Positions 28,601 through 36,442 are shown, counted from the stretch's first letter. The stretch is 64,000 bases of DNA from Paenibacillus alkalitolerans (GCF_016482785.1 NZ_JAEMXM010000014.1:62001-126000); one strand, 5' to 3'. Program-made: numbers and translations. Notes: generated from the letters alone by a model not told the origin.

Positions 28601-29144
28601 CAGCGTCTTAGTCGCTGACGTGATTTATCAGAAGCCCTCCAAGTGGAATGTGTATCAAGAAGAAACGTATCGCCTGTCAAAGCGGCTTCGCGGAATTACG
28701 TCGATTTGTTACGTTCTGCGTCAGAAGGTGCACATCAAAGGATTTTCGTTTGCGCGTCAGAACCGGGCATTTGAACAAAACCGGGCGGCCGACTGCGACC
28801 ATATTTATGGAGATACGTTTACCATTGCGGATCGTCGCGTAGAAGGCATCGGGAATAACGTCTCGCTTGAATTCGCGAATATTGATTTTACAAGCGAAGG
28901 CGCGTCGAGGTTGATCATCCGCGGCGGATCGCCGATCGACAAGAACACGATTCATATCCGGTTCGCCGGCAAGGAAGGCGAGAGCAATCAACTCGTGGAA
29001 TTCACGAAATCCGACGGATACGAAGAGCGGGTGTTTGATTTGGAAAAGGTGACGGGGATGCAAAAAGTGACGTTCATCTTCCTGCCGGGAAGCAGCTTCG
29101 ACTTCGATTGGTTCCGCTTTGAGAAAGGCAGGTTCACCCGTTGA
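25671..29144 (+). CDS. GH2 glycosidase (beta-galactosidase-like) with C-terminal CBM6-like modules
   Basis: A 1157-residue GH2 enzyme with no signal peptide. Sugar-binding domain (about 5-185; LPHDWLIYN, GVYMDCSVYVNGQLVG), immunoglobulin-like domain (about 190-275), TIM barrel (about 280-570) with acid/base Glu389 in WSIGNEIYD and nucleophile Glu468 in YGSETAS, a beta domain (about 575-790), a Big-type domain (about 800-890), then two carbohydrate-binding-like domains (about 900-1030 and 1040-1157, each with HVGFRDIDFG or LEFANIDFTSEGASRLIIRGG). Long for GH2, and binding modules on a cytoplasmic enzyme are noteworthy. It probably trims beta-linked galactose or a related sugar from imported oligomers. 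Either ATG at 25671 or 25674 may be used; the ribosome site is weak. Confidence 0.9.
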   Translation: MMNTKQLFNDGWEFAKSGLDAADCEGLRFEPVDLPHDWLIYNTLALYENSIGWYRRKFVRTREQLQSGQQLLLYFDGVYMDCSVYVNGQLVGEWKYGYSSFEHEITDAVVEGENEIVVKVVHRSPNSRWYSGAGIYRNVWLKTRDKNHIVTDGVYVSTKEQDGVWLVEVDTDVNIDEDVQIVHSIIHRGQSVAAASERVTARRGTITKNRQTLTIDMPLLWSPDEPNMYRLVTRLQRKVSEPVDAEPRYEDLETVTHNLGFRSIVFDPGRGLLVNGTKMKLNGVCEHHDLGALGAAFNVNALRRRFVILKEMGVNAIRTAHNMPAPELMDLADEMGFFIVSEAFDMWERSKTPYDYARFFKDWAYRDVKSWVLRDRNHPSLLMWSIGNEIYDTHADERGQEVTRMLMEYVQEFDPKRNAEVTIGSNYMPWENAQKCADIVKLAGYNYAEKYYHKHHEEHPEWIIYGSETASVVQSRGIYHFPFEKSILADDDEQCSALGNSPTSWGAKSAEACILAERDAPFSLGQFIWTGFDYIGEPTPYHTKNSYFGQIDTATFKKDSYYIYQAAWTDYRTNPMVHVFPYWDFNDGQMIDVRVCSNAPKIELQFNGTTIGTHDIDREHGTQLVGWWKIPYTEGEIKAVAYDESGNVIATDVRRSFGDAKKIRLHADRKVMTADGTDLIFVEIGMEDGDGNPVENANNRVRVEVTGEGRLLGLDNGDSTDFDPYKGVSRRLFSGKLMAIIGATLTPGKIRIEASSEGMQTEIAEFESYPAKGGVPEGISATARNQELPCVTGKPEEIPLRKIEIVSDAGQHFDESVKEIVVRAKLYPENTTYRDVEWRVVTDEGIDSNIAKVEANGLEAKLTAIGDGVFRLRCTSKNGTDKTKLISQLEFKATGLGTAYKDPYGFISAGLYDYSKGEVGNGNERGVATSRDGETHVGFRDIDFGPFGSDTITIPIFALSSEQYALQIWEGMPEEQGSVLVADVIYQKPSKWNVYQEETYRLSKRLRGITSICYVLRQKVHIKGFSFARQNRAFEQNRAADCDHIYGDTFTIADRRVEGIGNNVSLEFANIDFTSEGASRLIIRGGSPIDKNTIHIRFAGKEGESNQLVEFTKSDGYEERVFDLEKVTGMQKVTFIFLPGSSFDFDWFRFEKGRFTR

Positions 29145-29307
29145 GCAATTCAGGCAAAAAACGAATGATCGCTATAACCGCCGTCATGGTCGCCACACGC
29201 TATTATCGCATTAACGATGCTGTTGAACAGACCTGAACGAAGGTTTGGGCTGTCGTCGACCCTTCGAAGCTGCCTTAATTGTATTTTCTAGCAAAGGAGA
29301 GCCAACA

Positions 29308-30297
29308 ATGGAAAAATTTGACGTACCGAAACCTAATCATCCGCTTGTCACCCATATCTTTACTGCAGATCCTTCCGCACATGTATTTGAGGGTAAAATT
29401 TACATTTACCCGTCGCACGACCTCGACCATGACAGTCCGAGCAATGACAATGGCGATCAATACGCGATGGAAGATTACCATGTCCTGTCTCTGGACAACT
29501 TAGAGTCTCCTGTCGTTGATCACGGCCAGGTTCTTCATCTAAAAGATATTCCCTGGGCCTCCAAACAGCTTTGGGCTCCGGATGCCGCTTATAAGGAAGG
29601 CATCTATTTCCTGTACTTTCCGGCGAGGGATCATGACGGGATTTTCCGGATCGGCGTGGCGACAAGCGCGTCGCCGGCCGGCACGTTCATCCCGCAGCCG
29701 ACATACATCGCAGGCAGCTACAGCATCGACCCGGCCGTGCTCGTTGACGACGACAATCAGGCTTACATATATTTCGGCGGTCTTTGGGGCGGCCAACTGG
29801 AAAAATGGCAGACCGGCAATTTCGAGCCGGAAGCGGCGGGGCCGGCGGCGGAAGCGCCTGCGCTTGGCCCAAGGGTTGCGGGATTGAGCGAGGACATGCT
29901 TTCGTTTGAAGGTGCTCCGCGGGAAATATCGATTGTCGACGAGAACGGCAGCCCGATTCTCGCCGGCGACGAGGATCGGCGCTTTTTTGAAGGGCCGTGG
30001 GTGCACAAGCACAACGGATGGTACTACTTGTCCTATTCGACGGGCACCACGCACAAACTCGTCTACGCCGTCAGCCGAAATCCGATGGGCCCGTTTACCT
30101 TCAAGGGGACGATCCTTACTCCGGTGATCGGCTGGACGACCCATCACTCCATCGTCCGGTTCCAAGACAAATGGTACTTGTTCTACCATGACAGTTCCTT
30201 GTCGGATGGCGTTAATCACAAGCGCTGCGTGAAGTATACGGAACTGCATTACAACGAAGACGGGACGATTCGGACAATCGATCCTTATGGTAATTAA
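29308..30297 (+). CDS. GH43 family glycosidase (xylosidase/arabinofuranosidase type)
   Basis: A 329-residue cytoplasmic enzyme. ATG 29308 has AAAGGAG eight bases upstream; the longer frame from 29245 has no support. GH43 features: ADPSAHVFEGKIYIYPSHD at the start with the base Asp, WAPDAAYKEGIYFLYF (blade with WAPD), SIDPAVLVDDD (pKa-tuning Asp near residue 144) and EGPWVHKHNGWYYLSYS (acid Glu near residue 229). The end ITPVIGWTTHHSIVRF contains the His typical of the fifth blade. It follows the GH2 gene by 163 bases and probably removes arabinose or xylose from the same imported oligosaccharide. Confidence 0.9.
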   Translation: MEKFDVPKPNHPLVTHIFTADPSAHVFEGKIYIYPSHDLDHDSPSNDNGDQYAMEDYHVLSLDNLESPVVDHGQVLHLKDIPWASKQLWAPDAAYKEGIYFLYFPARDHDGIFRIGVATSASPAGTFIPQPTYIAGSYSIDPAVLVDDDNQAYIYFGGLWGGQLEKWQTGNFEPEAAGPAAEAPALGPRVAGLSEDMLSFEGAPREISIVDENGSPILAGDEDRRFFEGPWVHKHNGWYYLSYSTGTTHKLVYAVSRNPMGPFTFKGTILTPVIGWTTHHSIVRFQDKWYLFYHDSSLSDGVNHKRCVKYTELHYNEDGTIRTIDPYGN

Positions 30298-30334
30298 AGC
30301 GTTCATCCGCGTTGGTCGAAGGAGGAATGGATAA

Positions 30335-30649
30335 ATGAATACTGAAGTCATCCGTCATATGGTCATTTTTAATTTAAAACATCCGACGGGGTCGCAAGAA
30401 GCGGAAAAATTTCTTCATGACGGAAGATCGATACTAACGTCAATTCCCGTTGTGCAAAACTTTGAGGTGTTCAACCAAGTGAGCAGCAAGAACGATTATG
30501 ATTACGGATTTTCTATGGAGTTTTCAAGTCAAGCTGATTATGAAGCGTATAATGAGCACCCGCTTCATGTGAAGTTTGTTCAGGAGCGTTGGCTGGTGGA
30601 AGTGGAACGATTTCTGGAGATTGATTTCCAAGTGCCCGTTTCACGATGA
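30335..30649 (+). CDS. Dabb (stress-responsive A/B barrel) domain protein
   Basis: 104 residues with the Dabb pattern: IRHMVIFNLKH at the start, a helix-rich middle, FSMEFSSQADYEAYNEHPLH and a C-terminal VERFLEIDFQ. Such small dimeric ferredoxin-like barrels occur at the ends of sugar catabolic operons; function is generally unknown. ATG 30335 has GGAGGAATGG upstream, 37 bases after the GH43 stop. A terminator follows, closing the operon that starts at 21800. Confidence 0.88.
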   Translation: MNTEVIRHMVIFNLKHPTGSQEAEKFLHDGRSILTSIPVVQNFEVFNQVSSKNDYDYGFSMEFSSQADYEAYNEHPLHVKFVQERWLVEVERFLEIDFQVPVSR

Positions 30650-30701
30650 CGGTTGCTTGCGATGTGACGAATCCGCAAGGACGCTTTCCACAGTGATTGA
30701 G

Positions 30702-30727
30702 AAAGGCTGCCGCTTGGCGGCCTTTTT
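30702..30727 (+). terminator. Terminator of the 21.8-30.6 kb operon
   Basis: AAAGGCTGCC pairs with GGCGGCCTTT (one T-G wobble) around GCTT, followed by TTTTT. Confidence 0.88.
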
Positions 30728-30970
30728 CAATTATAGTTGCTGACAAGAAGCTCCTTCACCGATAAATGTTTGCGGTTCGTTAAAATTTGAACGCCGAAAC
30801 GATTATATATTGAAGTTTTCATTATATTTTTGACTACCGTCTTGGGACTGGCGTGAATTATCGTGTAGCGTGAAGCGGACGGGAAGGGGGAATTGTTGAA
30901 CGAAAAAGGACGCAATAATGAAAGCGTTGTCAGCAAAAAGGAAGACAAGAGACGAAGAGGAGGACGAACG

Positions 30971-31060
30971 ATGACTTTTCTCTGGAACAAAAAAATCATT
31001 TGGGCGATTTGCTGCGCGATGATCGTCTCTATCTGTACAAATCACGGAACTGCTGGGGCG
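30971..31060 (+). pseudogene. Orphan signal-peptide fragment
   Basis: ATG at 30971, after a GAGGAGGACG ribosome site, begins MTFLWNKKIIWAICCAMIVS, a basic then hydrophobic secretion signal, and continues CTNHGTAGA before running into the antisense end of the AraC remnant. The mature protein is missing. The preceding 240 bases (30730-30970) hold no gene I can support. Confidence 0.45.
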
Positions 31061-31525
31061 TCATTCCGGTCATCCGATGAAATATGCTGATAAAATAGCT
31101 GGTTTGGCTAAACCCCGTTTCATACGCGATCTGCTTAATGGCGAGCGGAGTAGATACCAGCAAGTTCTTGGCCAGCAAGATGCGGCATTCCGTCAAATAA
31201 TGCGTCGGTGACTTTCCTACGGCATCTCGAAAAATACGGGTAAAATGGTACGGACTGTAACCGGCTTTGTCGGCAATCGACGTTAAATTCAACTTCCCGG
31301 CACAGTTGGCCCGGATATAGTCGGCGACGTCGAACATCTTCTCGCGGGCGCCGCTTCCCGCCAGTCGGCGATGGCGTCCGGTATCATGCAAGAGTGCGGC
31401 AAGCGCCTCGTACAGCACCGCTGATATGGCTGGCTCATTCGCACTCTCAAATGCCTCGGACAACCTTCGTAACGTCTCCAGCGCCTGTTCGACGCGACTG
31501 CGCTGCTGCGCAAGCGTAAAAAGCC
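31029..31525 (-). pseudogene. AraC family regulator, C-terminal remnant
   Basis: From the minus-strand stop at 31029 up to about 31525 the frame encodes about 165 residues of a clear AraC protein: a linker helix (EALAALLHDTG) and the double helix-turn-helix (YIRANCAGKLNLTSIADKAG, HFTRIFRDAVGKSP, MTPQQFRDLYR end). Upstream of about 31525 the frame stays open to 31841 but is only the antisense of the GH42 remnant. The sensor half and start are gone. Confidence 0.85.
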
Positions 31526-32350
31526 AAACCTCACTTATTCGGATGCCGATCACGCCGCATTCCGCGAATGGCTGCAGCACAAATACGGCTCCCTCGACGC
31601 CCTCAATCGGGCATGGGGAACCGTCTTCTGGAGCCAAACGTATACGGCGTGGGAGCAGGTGTATCTTGCGAGGCCGACACCTGCAAACTCTCCGAATCCG
31701 CACCAGACACTGGACGAGAAGCGGTTTATCTCGCACAGCGCGATCGAATTCGCCCGCATCCAGGCCGATATTCTGCGGGAGGTCGCAGGGTCGCGGCACT
31801 GGATTACGACCAACGGCATGTTCGGCCATCTCGACAACCACCGGCTCACGGAGGAGCTACTGGATTTCTTCTCATATGACTCTTATCCGCAGTTCGCATC
31901 GATTCATCCGGACGCGGGGCCCGAACCGCTGCTGGATCGAATGTCGAGTTTGCATTTAAGCGGCGTACGCTCGATTTCCCCGAATTTTTGCGTAATGGAG
32001 CAGCAATCCGGACCTGGAGGATGGGCCAACAAGTTCGCGATGGCATCGCCAAGGCCCGGCCAAATGCGGCTGTGGACGTATCAATCGATCGCCCATGGCG
32101 CCGACATGCTGCTTTATTTCCGCTGGCGGACGGCATCGTTCGGGCTCCCGCCGAGGTGGAGCTGGCTCTCCGGCGCCATGCGGATACTGGCGAAGCCTTC
32201 ATTTTCGCGCTCAACTATTCGGGACATACGGTAACATTGCATTTGCAGCGTAAAGCGGTCGATTTGTTGAGCGGCAACTCCTTCGAGGGAGATGTCGAGC
32301 TGGAGCCGTACGGCGTGCTGGTGCTCATGGTTACTGCGTGCAAGGAGTGA
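31518..32350 (+). pseudogene. GH42 beta-galactosidase remnant (5' deletion plus internal deletion)
   Basis: From about 31518 one frame reads an internal GH42 segment: AFREWLQHKYGSLDALNRAWGT, FWSQTYTAWEQ, CVMEQQSGPGGWA and RLWTYQSIAHGADMLLYFRW (quoted in parts). Near 32140 it changes frame and joins the family's C-terminal domain: AEVELALRRHADTGEAFIFAL, then VDLLSGNSFEGDVELEPYGV, ending TGA 32348. The N-terminal third and about 300-350 residues of the middle are missing. No start codon or promoter remains. Confidence 0.85.
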
Positions 32351-32357
32351 TTTTCAG

Positions 32358-32400
32358 GGTAGCATACGTACGGGAATCGGCGTAGTCGTTCCTCAAGCCT
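32358..32400 (+). repeat. Dispersed repeat family 1, partial copy E
   Basis: CATACGTACGGGAATCGGCG then TAGTCGTTCCTCAAGCCT matches the 3' core of copies C and D. It starts eight bases after the GH42 remnant. Confidence 0.7.
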
Positions 32401-32648
32401 CGCCTATTGGACGTACCGTCTGACAATACTCAAATTCCTATTGGAGACAAACCAGTCGGTCAAGAGTGCTATGAGAGCAAGGATAATATGGATCCTGAAC
32501 ATCAATTTCCATAACGCTTCGTTGGACAAAACTTCATCTTTTTTGGATAGGAAATATTGGAACTCCGGGTCTACCATACCCTCATCCTACCTTGTGTTGG
32601 TAAATTTCGCTATAGCTCGGCTCGTTCAAATAGAACGAGCCCGCTCAT
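32401..32648. other. Intergenic region without a supported gene
   Basis: Contains a coding-like but startless stretch (about 32420-32510, IPIGDKPVGQECYESKD) and a hairpin GGCTCGTTC-AAATA-GAACGAGCC at about 32622-32642, just past the clamp gene's stop on the opposite strand. That hairpin has no U-run but may terminate the clamp operon. Confidence 0.35.
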
Positions 32649-33788
32649 CTAGTTGTGGGTACGAACAGGCGTAATAATATAAGTTGCAGAATCGCTGGCA
32701 TCAAAAGGTTGTAATACAATGGGACCCCATTTTCCGGACAATTTAACTGTTACTTTATCACAATCAATGTGCCGAAGAATGTCTATCATATACATGCCGT
32801 TGAAAGAAATCGCCACTTCCTCGCCGTCGGCATCTTCAATCGTCACTTCTTCAACCACATCGCCGATATCATCGGTTTTAGACGTTAGTTCTACAGTGTT
32901 ATTCGCGCCGGTTTTCATCCTTATAATACTTCCGTTGGCCAATAGGCAAACCCGCTCCAGCGCTTGCAAAAAGCCGCTTGTATCAAGAGTGATTTCTGTC
33001 AAATGAGATGTGGGAATAATTTTATTGATGGAAGGGTAAGTGCCTTCGATCAATGCGGAATGAATCAACATATTTTTTGCTGAAAAATGAATTTGGTTTC
33101 CGTCAATAGTGACATCGGACATTTCCTCGTCATCGGTAAGAATCTTGGATAACTCCAATATATTTTTGCCTGGAATAACGATGTCTGTATACTTTGAGTT
33201 ACTGCTATGTACAAAAGCTGCACGAGAAGCGAGACGTATGCCGTCAGTTGCAGTCATTTTCAGGGAATCGCCGTCAAGTTGACATGAAACACCCGTCAAC
33301 ACCGGTCTGTTTTCTGCCGTTGCAACAGCAAATGTTACTTGACGTATGGCCGTTTTCAGCGTTTTATTTTGCAGGCGAAAAGTAATATTGTTGTCGTTCG
33401 GTTCCGGTATTACAGGAAACTGTTCGGCATCGAATCCGGCCAGTCGAAACAAACTTTTGCCCGAAGTAATGATAAGCAACAAAGGCTCTTTCAATTCTAG
33501 ATATACTATGCCCGATGGAAGTTTACGTATGATTTCGTAAAAATAACGTGCGTTTATTACAATAGAGCCTTCTTCTCGAATCGATAAAGTTTCATCGTCC
33601 GGGGGAATCATAAATTGGATCGACATGCTCAGATTGCTTGTGGTAACGGTCAGGCCGCCATTTCTCCGGACAAGCAGTTTGACTCCGGAAAGAATGGAGA
33701 TCGGATGATTTGCGGATACGGCTTTTAGTGCATGCTGAAGTCCGTTGGACAATCGTTCCCGGGATACACTGACCCGCAATGGTTTCAC
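32649..33788 (-). CDS. dnaN: DNA polymerase III beta sliding clamp (isolated, probably second copy)
   Basis: A 379-residue protein with the three repeated clamp domains of DnaN and the normal length: RLSNGLQHALKAVSANHPIS at the start, FDAEQFPVIPE closing domain 1, RPVLTGVSCQLDGDSLKMTATDGIRLA in domain 2 (quoted as motifs RPVLTGV and TDGIRLA), and a domain 3 ending PFDASDSATYIITPVRTHN, the usual C-terminal peptide-binding region. It is not beside dnaA or recF, which normally accompany the housekeeping clamp, so it is most likely a paralogue. Its start overlaps the stop of the ribbon-helix-helix gene by four bases, so they are coupled. Possible role: clamp for a specialised polymerase or repair under specific conditions. 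Confidence 0.93.
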   Translation of the reverse strand: MKPLRVSVSRERLSNGLQHALKAVSANHPISILSGVKLLVRRNGGLTVTTSNLSMSIQFMIPPDDETLSIREEGSIVINARYFYEIIRKLPSGIVYLELKEPLLLIITSGKSLFRLAGFDAEQFPVIPEPNDNNITFRLQNKTLKTAIRQVTFAVATAENRPVLTGVSCQLDGDSLKMTATDGIRLASRAAFVHSSNSKYTDIVIPGKNILELSKILTDDEEMSDVTIDGNQIHFSAKNMLIHSALIEGTYPSINKIIPTSHLTEITLDTSGFLQALERVCLLANGSIIRMKTGANNTVELTSKTDDIGDVVEEVTIEDADGEEVAISFNGMYMIDILRHIDCDKVTVKLSGKWGPIVLQPFDASDSATYIITPVRTHN

Positions 33789-34033
33789 CTGTCTCCCTTG
33801 TGGTTTGAAAAATAATATTCTATCATCTCGCGTATAGCTTCCGACCGGGATGCGTTATTTTCTGAACAGTGGTTCTCAATCTTGCCCCATGTCTCGTTCG
33901 GTAAGGTTAAAGATATTTTCTTTGTTTCGCCGAATCCTTTTCGCCCGGCGCCTTCCCGTGGCCCCCCTTTTGAAAACACGATGCTTACTTGACCGTCTTT
34001 GTTTGAGAACCCAAGCTTTATATTGTTTTTCAC
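33785..34033 (-). CDS. Ribbon-helix-helix DNA-binding protein
   Basis: 82 residues, GTG start at 34033 with AGGAG eight bases upstream. The C-terminal half has the ribbon-helix-helix pattern: beta strand KKISLTLP, helix ETWGKIENHCSENN, then SRSEAIREMIEYYFS. The N-terminal half has a flexible GPREGAGRKG segment, similar to minor-groove-binding tails. It overlaps the clamp gene (ATGA) and lies just downstream of two palindromes (34054-34083), suggesting it represses its own operon. The specific family is not known to me. Confidence 0.8.
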   Translation of the reverse strand: MKNNIKLGFSNKDGQVSIVFSKGGPREGAGRKGFGETKKISLTLPNETWGKIENHCSENNASRSEAIREMIEYYFSNHKGDR

Positions 34034-34053
34034 AAAAGAGACTCCTATATATT

Positions 34054-34083
34054 GATTTAGGTAACCTAATTCATTGAATCAAT
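34054..34083 (-). promoter_or_regulatory. Palindromic operator candidates of the clamp operon
   Basis: TTAGGTAACCTAA (34057-34069) is a perfect palindrome, extended with one mismatch to 34054-34072. ATTGAATCAAT (34073-34083) is a second palindrome directly beside it. Both lie 21-50 bases upstream of the GTG start, in the expected promoter region. Confidence 0.6.
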
Positions 34084-34159
34084 TCTATTCTAACAAAAAC
34101 AGACTAGTCCCGTCCAACATTTGTATTTGGATCCACCGGCTGCTAGCCGGTATCCGGTC

Positions 34160-34512
34160 ACGACCTGCTATATGGCCATGGCAACTCCCAATACTAAACA
34201 CTCTTGCGCGCACTATCCCTCCGGTTCAGATACCTCTCACGTACGCCTTGCGTACACTGTCCCTTTTGTTCAGGTATCTGAATCTCGTTCCTTCCGGGCA
34301 TTATAACTCCCGTACAGCTATCCCTTTCGTTCGCCTTGCGGGCACTGTATCCTACTGGTTCCGAAAGCATGGTCAGGGTCGCGGTCGAAAAGCAGGAAGT
34401 GCGAAAATGAATGTGATAGATGAGTTAAGGGGAGAGTGTCCGCAACAGGTACGAAACGTGAAGTCGGGAAGGGCAAAAGGGACGGAGGATAGACAATCTA
34501 GCCGCAAAGCTC
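34160..34512 (+). repeat. Dispersed repeat family 1, copy B
   Basis: Shares CTATATGGCC...CTCCCAATACTAA, GGTCGCGGTCGAAAAGCAGG, GGGGAGAGTGTCCGCAA and CGAAACGTGAAGTCGGGA with the other copies. It has an extra internal repetition: CTATCCCTCCGGTTCAG, CTGTCCCTTTTGTTCAGG and CTATCCCTTTCGTTCG are variants of one unit. The 3' core is degenerate (GATAGACAATCTAG). Long frames here are not genes. The rest of the 34034-34623 gap holds the clamp-operon promoter region and the acetyltransferase leader. Confidence 0.7.
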
Positions 34513-34623
34513 GGAAGCCGAATCGCTATAGGGCGGTTTAGCGCAATCTTTCCCGGATCTTTGCAACCGATCTCGCAATTGGTTACTTTTATGGTAGGTA
34601 CATTTTTTGTTGGAGTGGAAGCC

Positions 34624-35049
34624 GTGGACATTAGAACAATCGAGAAAGAACAGGCTTGGAAGCTGAGGCACGAAGTAATGTGGCCGGAGCGGGATGTGGA
34701 CTACGTGAAATTGCAGGATGACGACAAGGACGACCGGCTGGTCTCGGTCGTGTCGTTGTTTGTGAATGGCGCGGAGGCGCAATTCCGCAAATTTGCGACC
34801 GTACAGGACATGCAAGGTAAAGGAAACGGAAGCCGGCTGCTGTCCCATGTGCTGGAGGTGGCCGAACGGGCGGGCGTAAGGCGGACCTTCTGCAACGCGA
34901 GAAGCGACAAAACGGATTTCTACCGTAAATTTGGTTTGCGTGAGACGAAGCAATCCTTCACCAAAGGCGGGAAGGACTATATCGTAATGGAACGGTGGTA
35001 CGGGAATAACGATACGGGGGACGGAAAGGACGCGAACCATGACCAATAG
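34624..35049 (+). CDS. GNAT family N-acetyltransferase
   Basis: 141 residues with the GNAT core: an N-terminal WKLRHEVMWPERD strand-helix typical of the ElaA/YitI-like group, the acetyl-CoA loop VQDMQGKGNGSRLLSHVL (Q-x-x-G-x-G) near residue 65, and CNARSDKTDFYRKFGLRE near residue 90. GTG start at 34624 with GGAG eight bases upstream; an ATG in the frame further upstream (34591) lacks a ribosome site. Its end overlaps the start of the AlaX-type gene by 11 bases, so the two are coupled. Substrate unknown; coupling hints at an amino-acid or tRNA-related target. Confidence 0.88.
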   Translation: MDIRTIEKEQAWKLRHEVMWPERDVDYVKLQDDDKDDRLVSVVSLFVNGAEAQFRKFATVQDMQGKGNGSRLLSHVLEVAERAGVRRTFCNARSDKTDFYRKFGLRETKQSFTKGGKDYIVMERWYGNNDTGDGKDANHDQ

Positions 35050-36229
35050 ATTGTATTACGATTCTCCCTACCTGACCGAATGGGAGACGAGGATTACGAA
35101 GACGGTCCAAAGAGAGGACGGGTGTTACGTGCTCTTGCAGGAAAGTGCCTTCTTTCCGCATGGCGGGGGACAGCCCTGCGATGCGGGGACGATCAACGGA
35201 ATTCCCGTACTGGATGTCATTAACGAGGAAGATGAAGTGCTGCATAAGATTGAGCGCCTGCCTGAAGGAACGTCGGCGGCATGCCGGATCGATTGGCAGC
35301 GAAGGTTCGACCATATGCAGCAGCACAGCGGCCAGCACTTGCTGTCGGCGTTATGCCTGAAACTGTTCGACGCAATGACGTTAAGCTTTCACTTAGGCAC
35401 CGATTCCGCGACGATCGACGTGGAGCGGTCTGAGCTGTTCCCGGAGCAGCTGTCCTTGCTTGAGCGGGAAGTGAACCAAGCGATATACAATAACCGTCGA
35501 ATTACAAGTTATATGGTTTCCGAGCAGGAGGCGTCCCGGTTGCCGCTGGTAAAGCCGCCGAAGGTGACGGGGCAGGTGCGGATTGTCGAAATCGAAGGCG
35601 TGGAATACAATGCGTGCGGAGGGACGCATGTTTCGTCAACGGGCGGGATCGGGATGATCAAGCTGCTCAGAGCAGAGAAGCAGAAGGGAAATACCCGAAT
35701 CACGTTCAAATGCGGAAACCGCGCGTTAGCGGAATTTAACGATTGTTTGGAGATTTTAGGGAAGCTGTCCATGAAGTTCAATACCGGGAAGGAAGAAATT
35801 ATCGACCGCATTGAGAAGTGGGAACAGGAGCAGAAGCAGATTCAGACGGAACTGACCGCACTCAAGGAGCAGAACGATATGTTTGTCGCTCGTGATCTCC
35901 TGGAGAAGCAGGGGGGCAGCGGCTTGGTGGCACATGTGTTCGAGGACAAGCCGCTGAAAGAATTGCAAAGCCTGGCCCTCAAGCTCACGACAATGAGCGA
36001 CGATCCGGTGCTGCTCGCCGATCGTGCCGAATGTAAGGTTGTTCTTGCGCACAGCGGACGTTTGGATCTTTCCTGCGGCGCATTCTTCAAGGAGGAGCAT
36101 CTGGGAGTGTTTTACGGCAAAGGCGGAGGCAGTAATGTTATGGCGCAGGCCGGGTTTCGAACGCTCGACGATGCATTGGCTTTCTTTACATTCGCAAGAC
36201 AAGCATTGGCAACGAGAACAGAAATATGA
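35039..36229 (+). CDS. Alanyl-tRNA editing protein, AlaX type with DHHA1 domain
   Basis: 396 residues. Editing domain: AlaRS-like beta barrel (1-100, ESAFFPHGGGQPCD), zinc motif HMQQHSGQHLLSAL (HxxxH near residue 92) and CGGTHVSSTG near residue 190 (second zinc half). A coiled-coil region (about 235-285) and a C-terminal DHHA1 domain (about 290-396) with GKGGGSNVMAQAGFRT follow. It hydrolyses mischarged Ser- or Gly-tRNA(Ala) in trans. Overlaps the GNAT gene. Followed by a terminator. Confidence 0.93.
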   Translation: MTNRLYYDSPYLTEWETRITKTVQREDGCYVLLQESAFFPHGGGQPCDAGTINGIPVLDVINEEDEVLHKIERLPEGTSAACRIDWQRRFDHMQQHSGQHLLSALCLKLFDAMTLSFHLGTDSATIDVERSELFPEQLSLLEREVNQAIYNNRRITSYMVSEQEASRLPLVKPPKVTGQVRIVEIEGVEYNACGGTHVSSTGGIGMIKLLRAEKQKGNTRITFKCGNRALAEFNDCLEILGKLSMKFNTGKEEIIDRIEKWEQEQKQIQTELTALKEQNDMFVARDLLEKQGGSGLVAHVFEDKPLKELQSLALKLTTMSDDPVLLADRAECKVVLAHSGRLDLSCGAFFKEEHLGVFYGKGGGSNVMAQAGFRTLDDALAFFTFARQALATRTEI

Positions 36230-36270
36230 CTACTCTGCAATTTAGACATGCAAAAACCGAAATATCTCTA

Positions 36271-36298
36271 AAGAGCCGCATTGTTTCGGCTCTTTTTT
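36271..36298 (+). terminator. Terminator of the GNAT-AlaX operon
   Basis: AAGAGCCG pairs with CGGCTCTT around CATTGTTT, followed by TTTTTT. Confidence 0.9.
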
Positions 36299-36442
36299 CG
36301 ATGTTACAGCGGCAAAAATATCACTTATTGACGGATTATGTGTTCATGTAGCTGAATAAATTACCATTGGCGTACGGATATGCCACTGGAACTAGGACTC
36401 TTCGCATGAAAGTATTTCTTGATCCTAGAGGATGTCTTTGTC

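Noticed and set aside
30727-30999. 90-codon minus-strand frame with a faintly helix-turn-helix-like end (SPKTVVKNIMKTS)
   Set aside because: No ribosome site, no recognisable start half, and it overlaps the terminator of the upstream operon; too weak to call.
31525-31841. N-terminal half of the minus-strand AraC frame
   Set aside because: It is arginine- and cysteine-rich antisense of the GH42 remnant and has no similarity to AraC sensor domains.
34074-34541. 155-codon plus-strand frame between the clamp operon and the acetyltransferase
   Set aside because: It lies almost wholly in repeat copy B, has no ribosome site or domain, and the other repeat copies do not keep the frame open.
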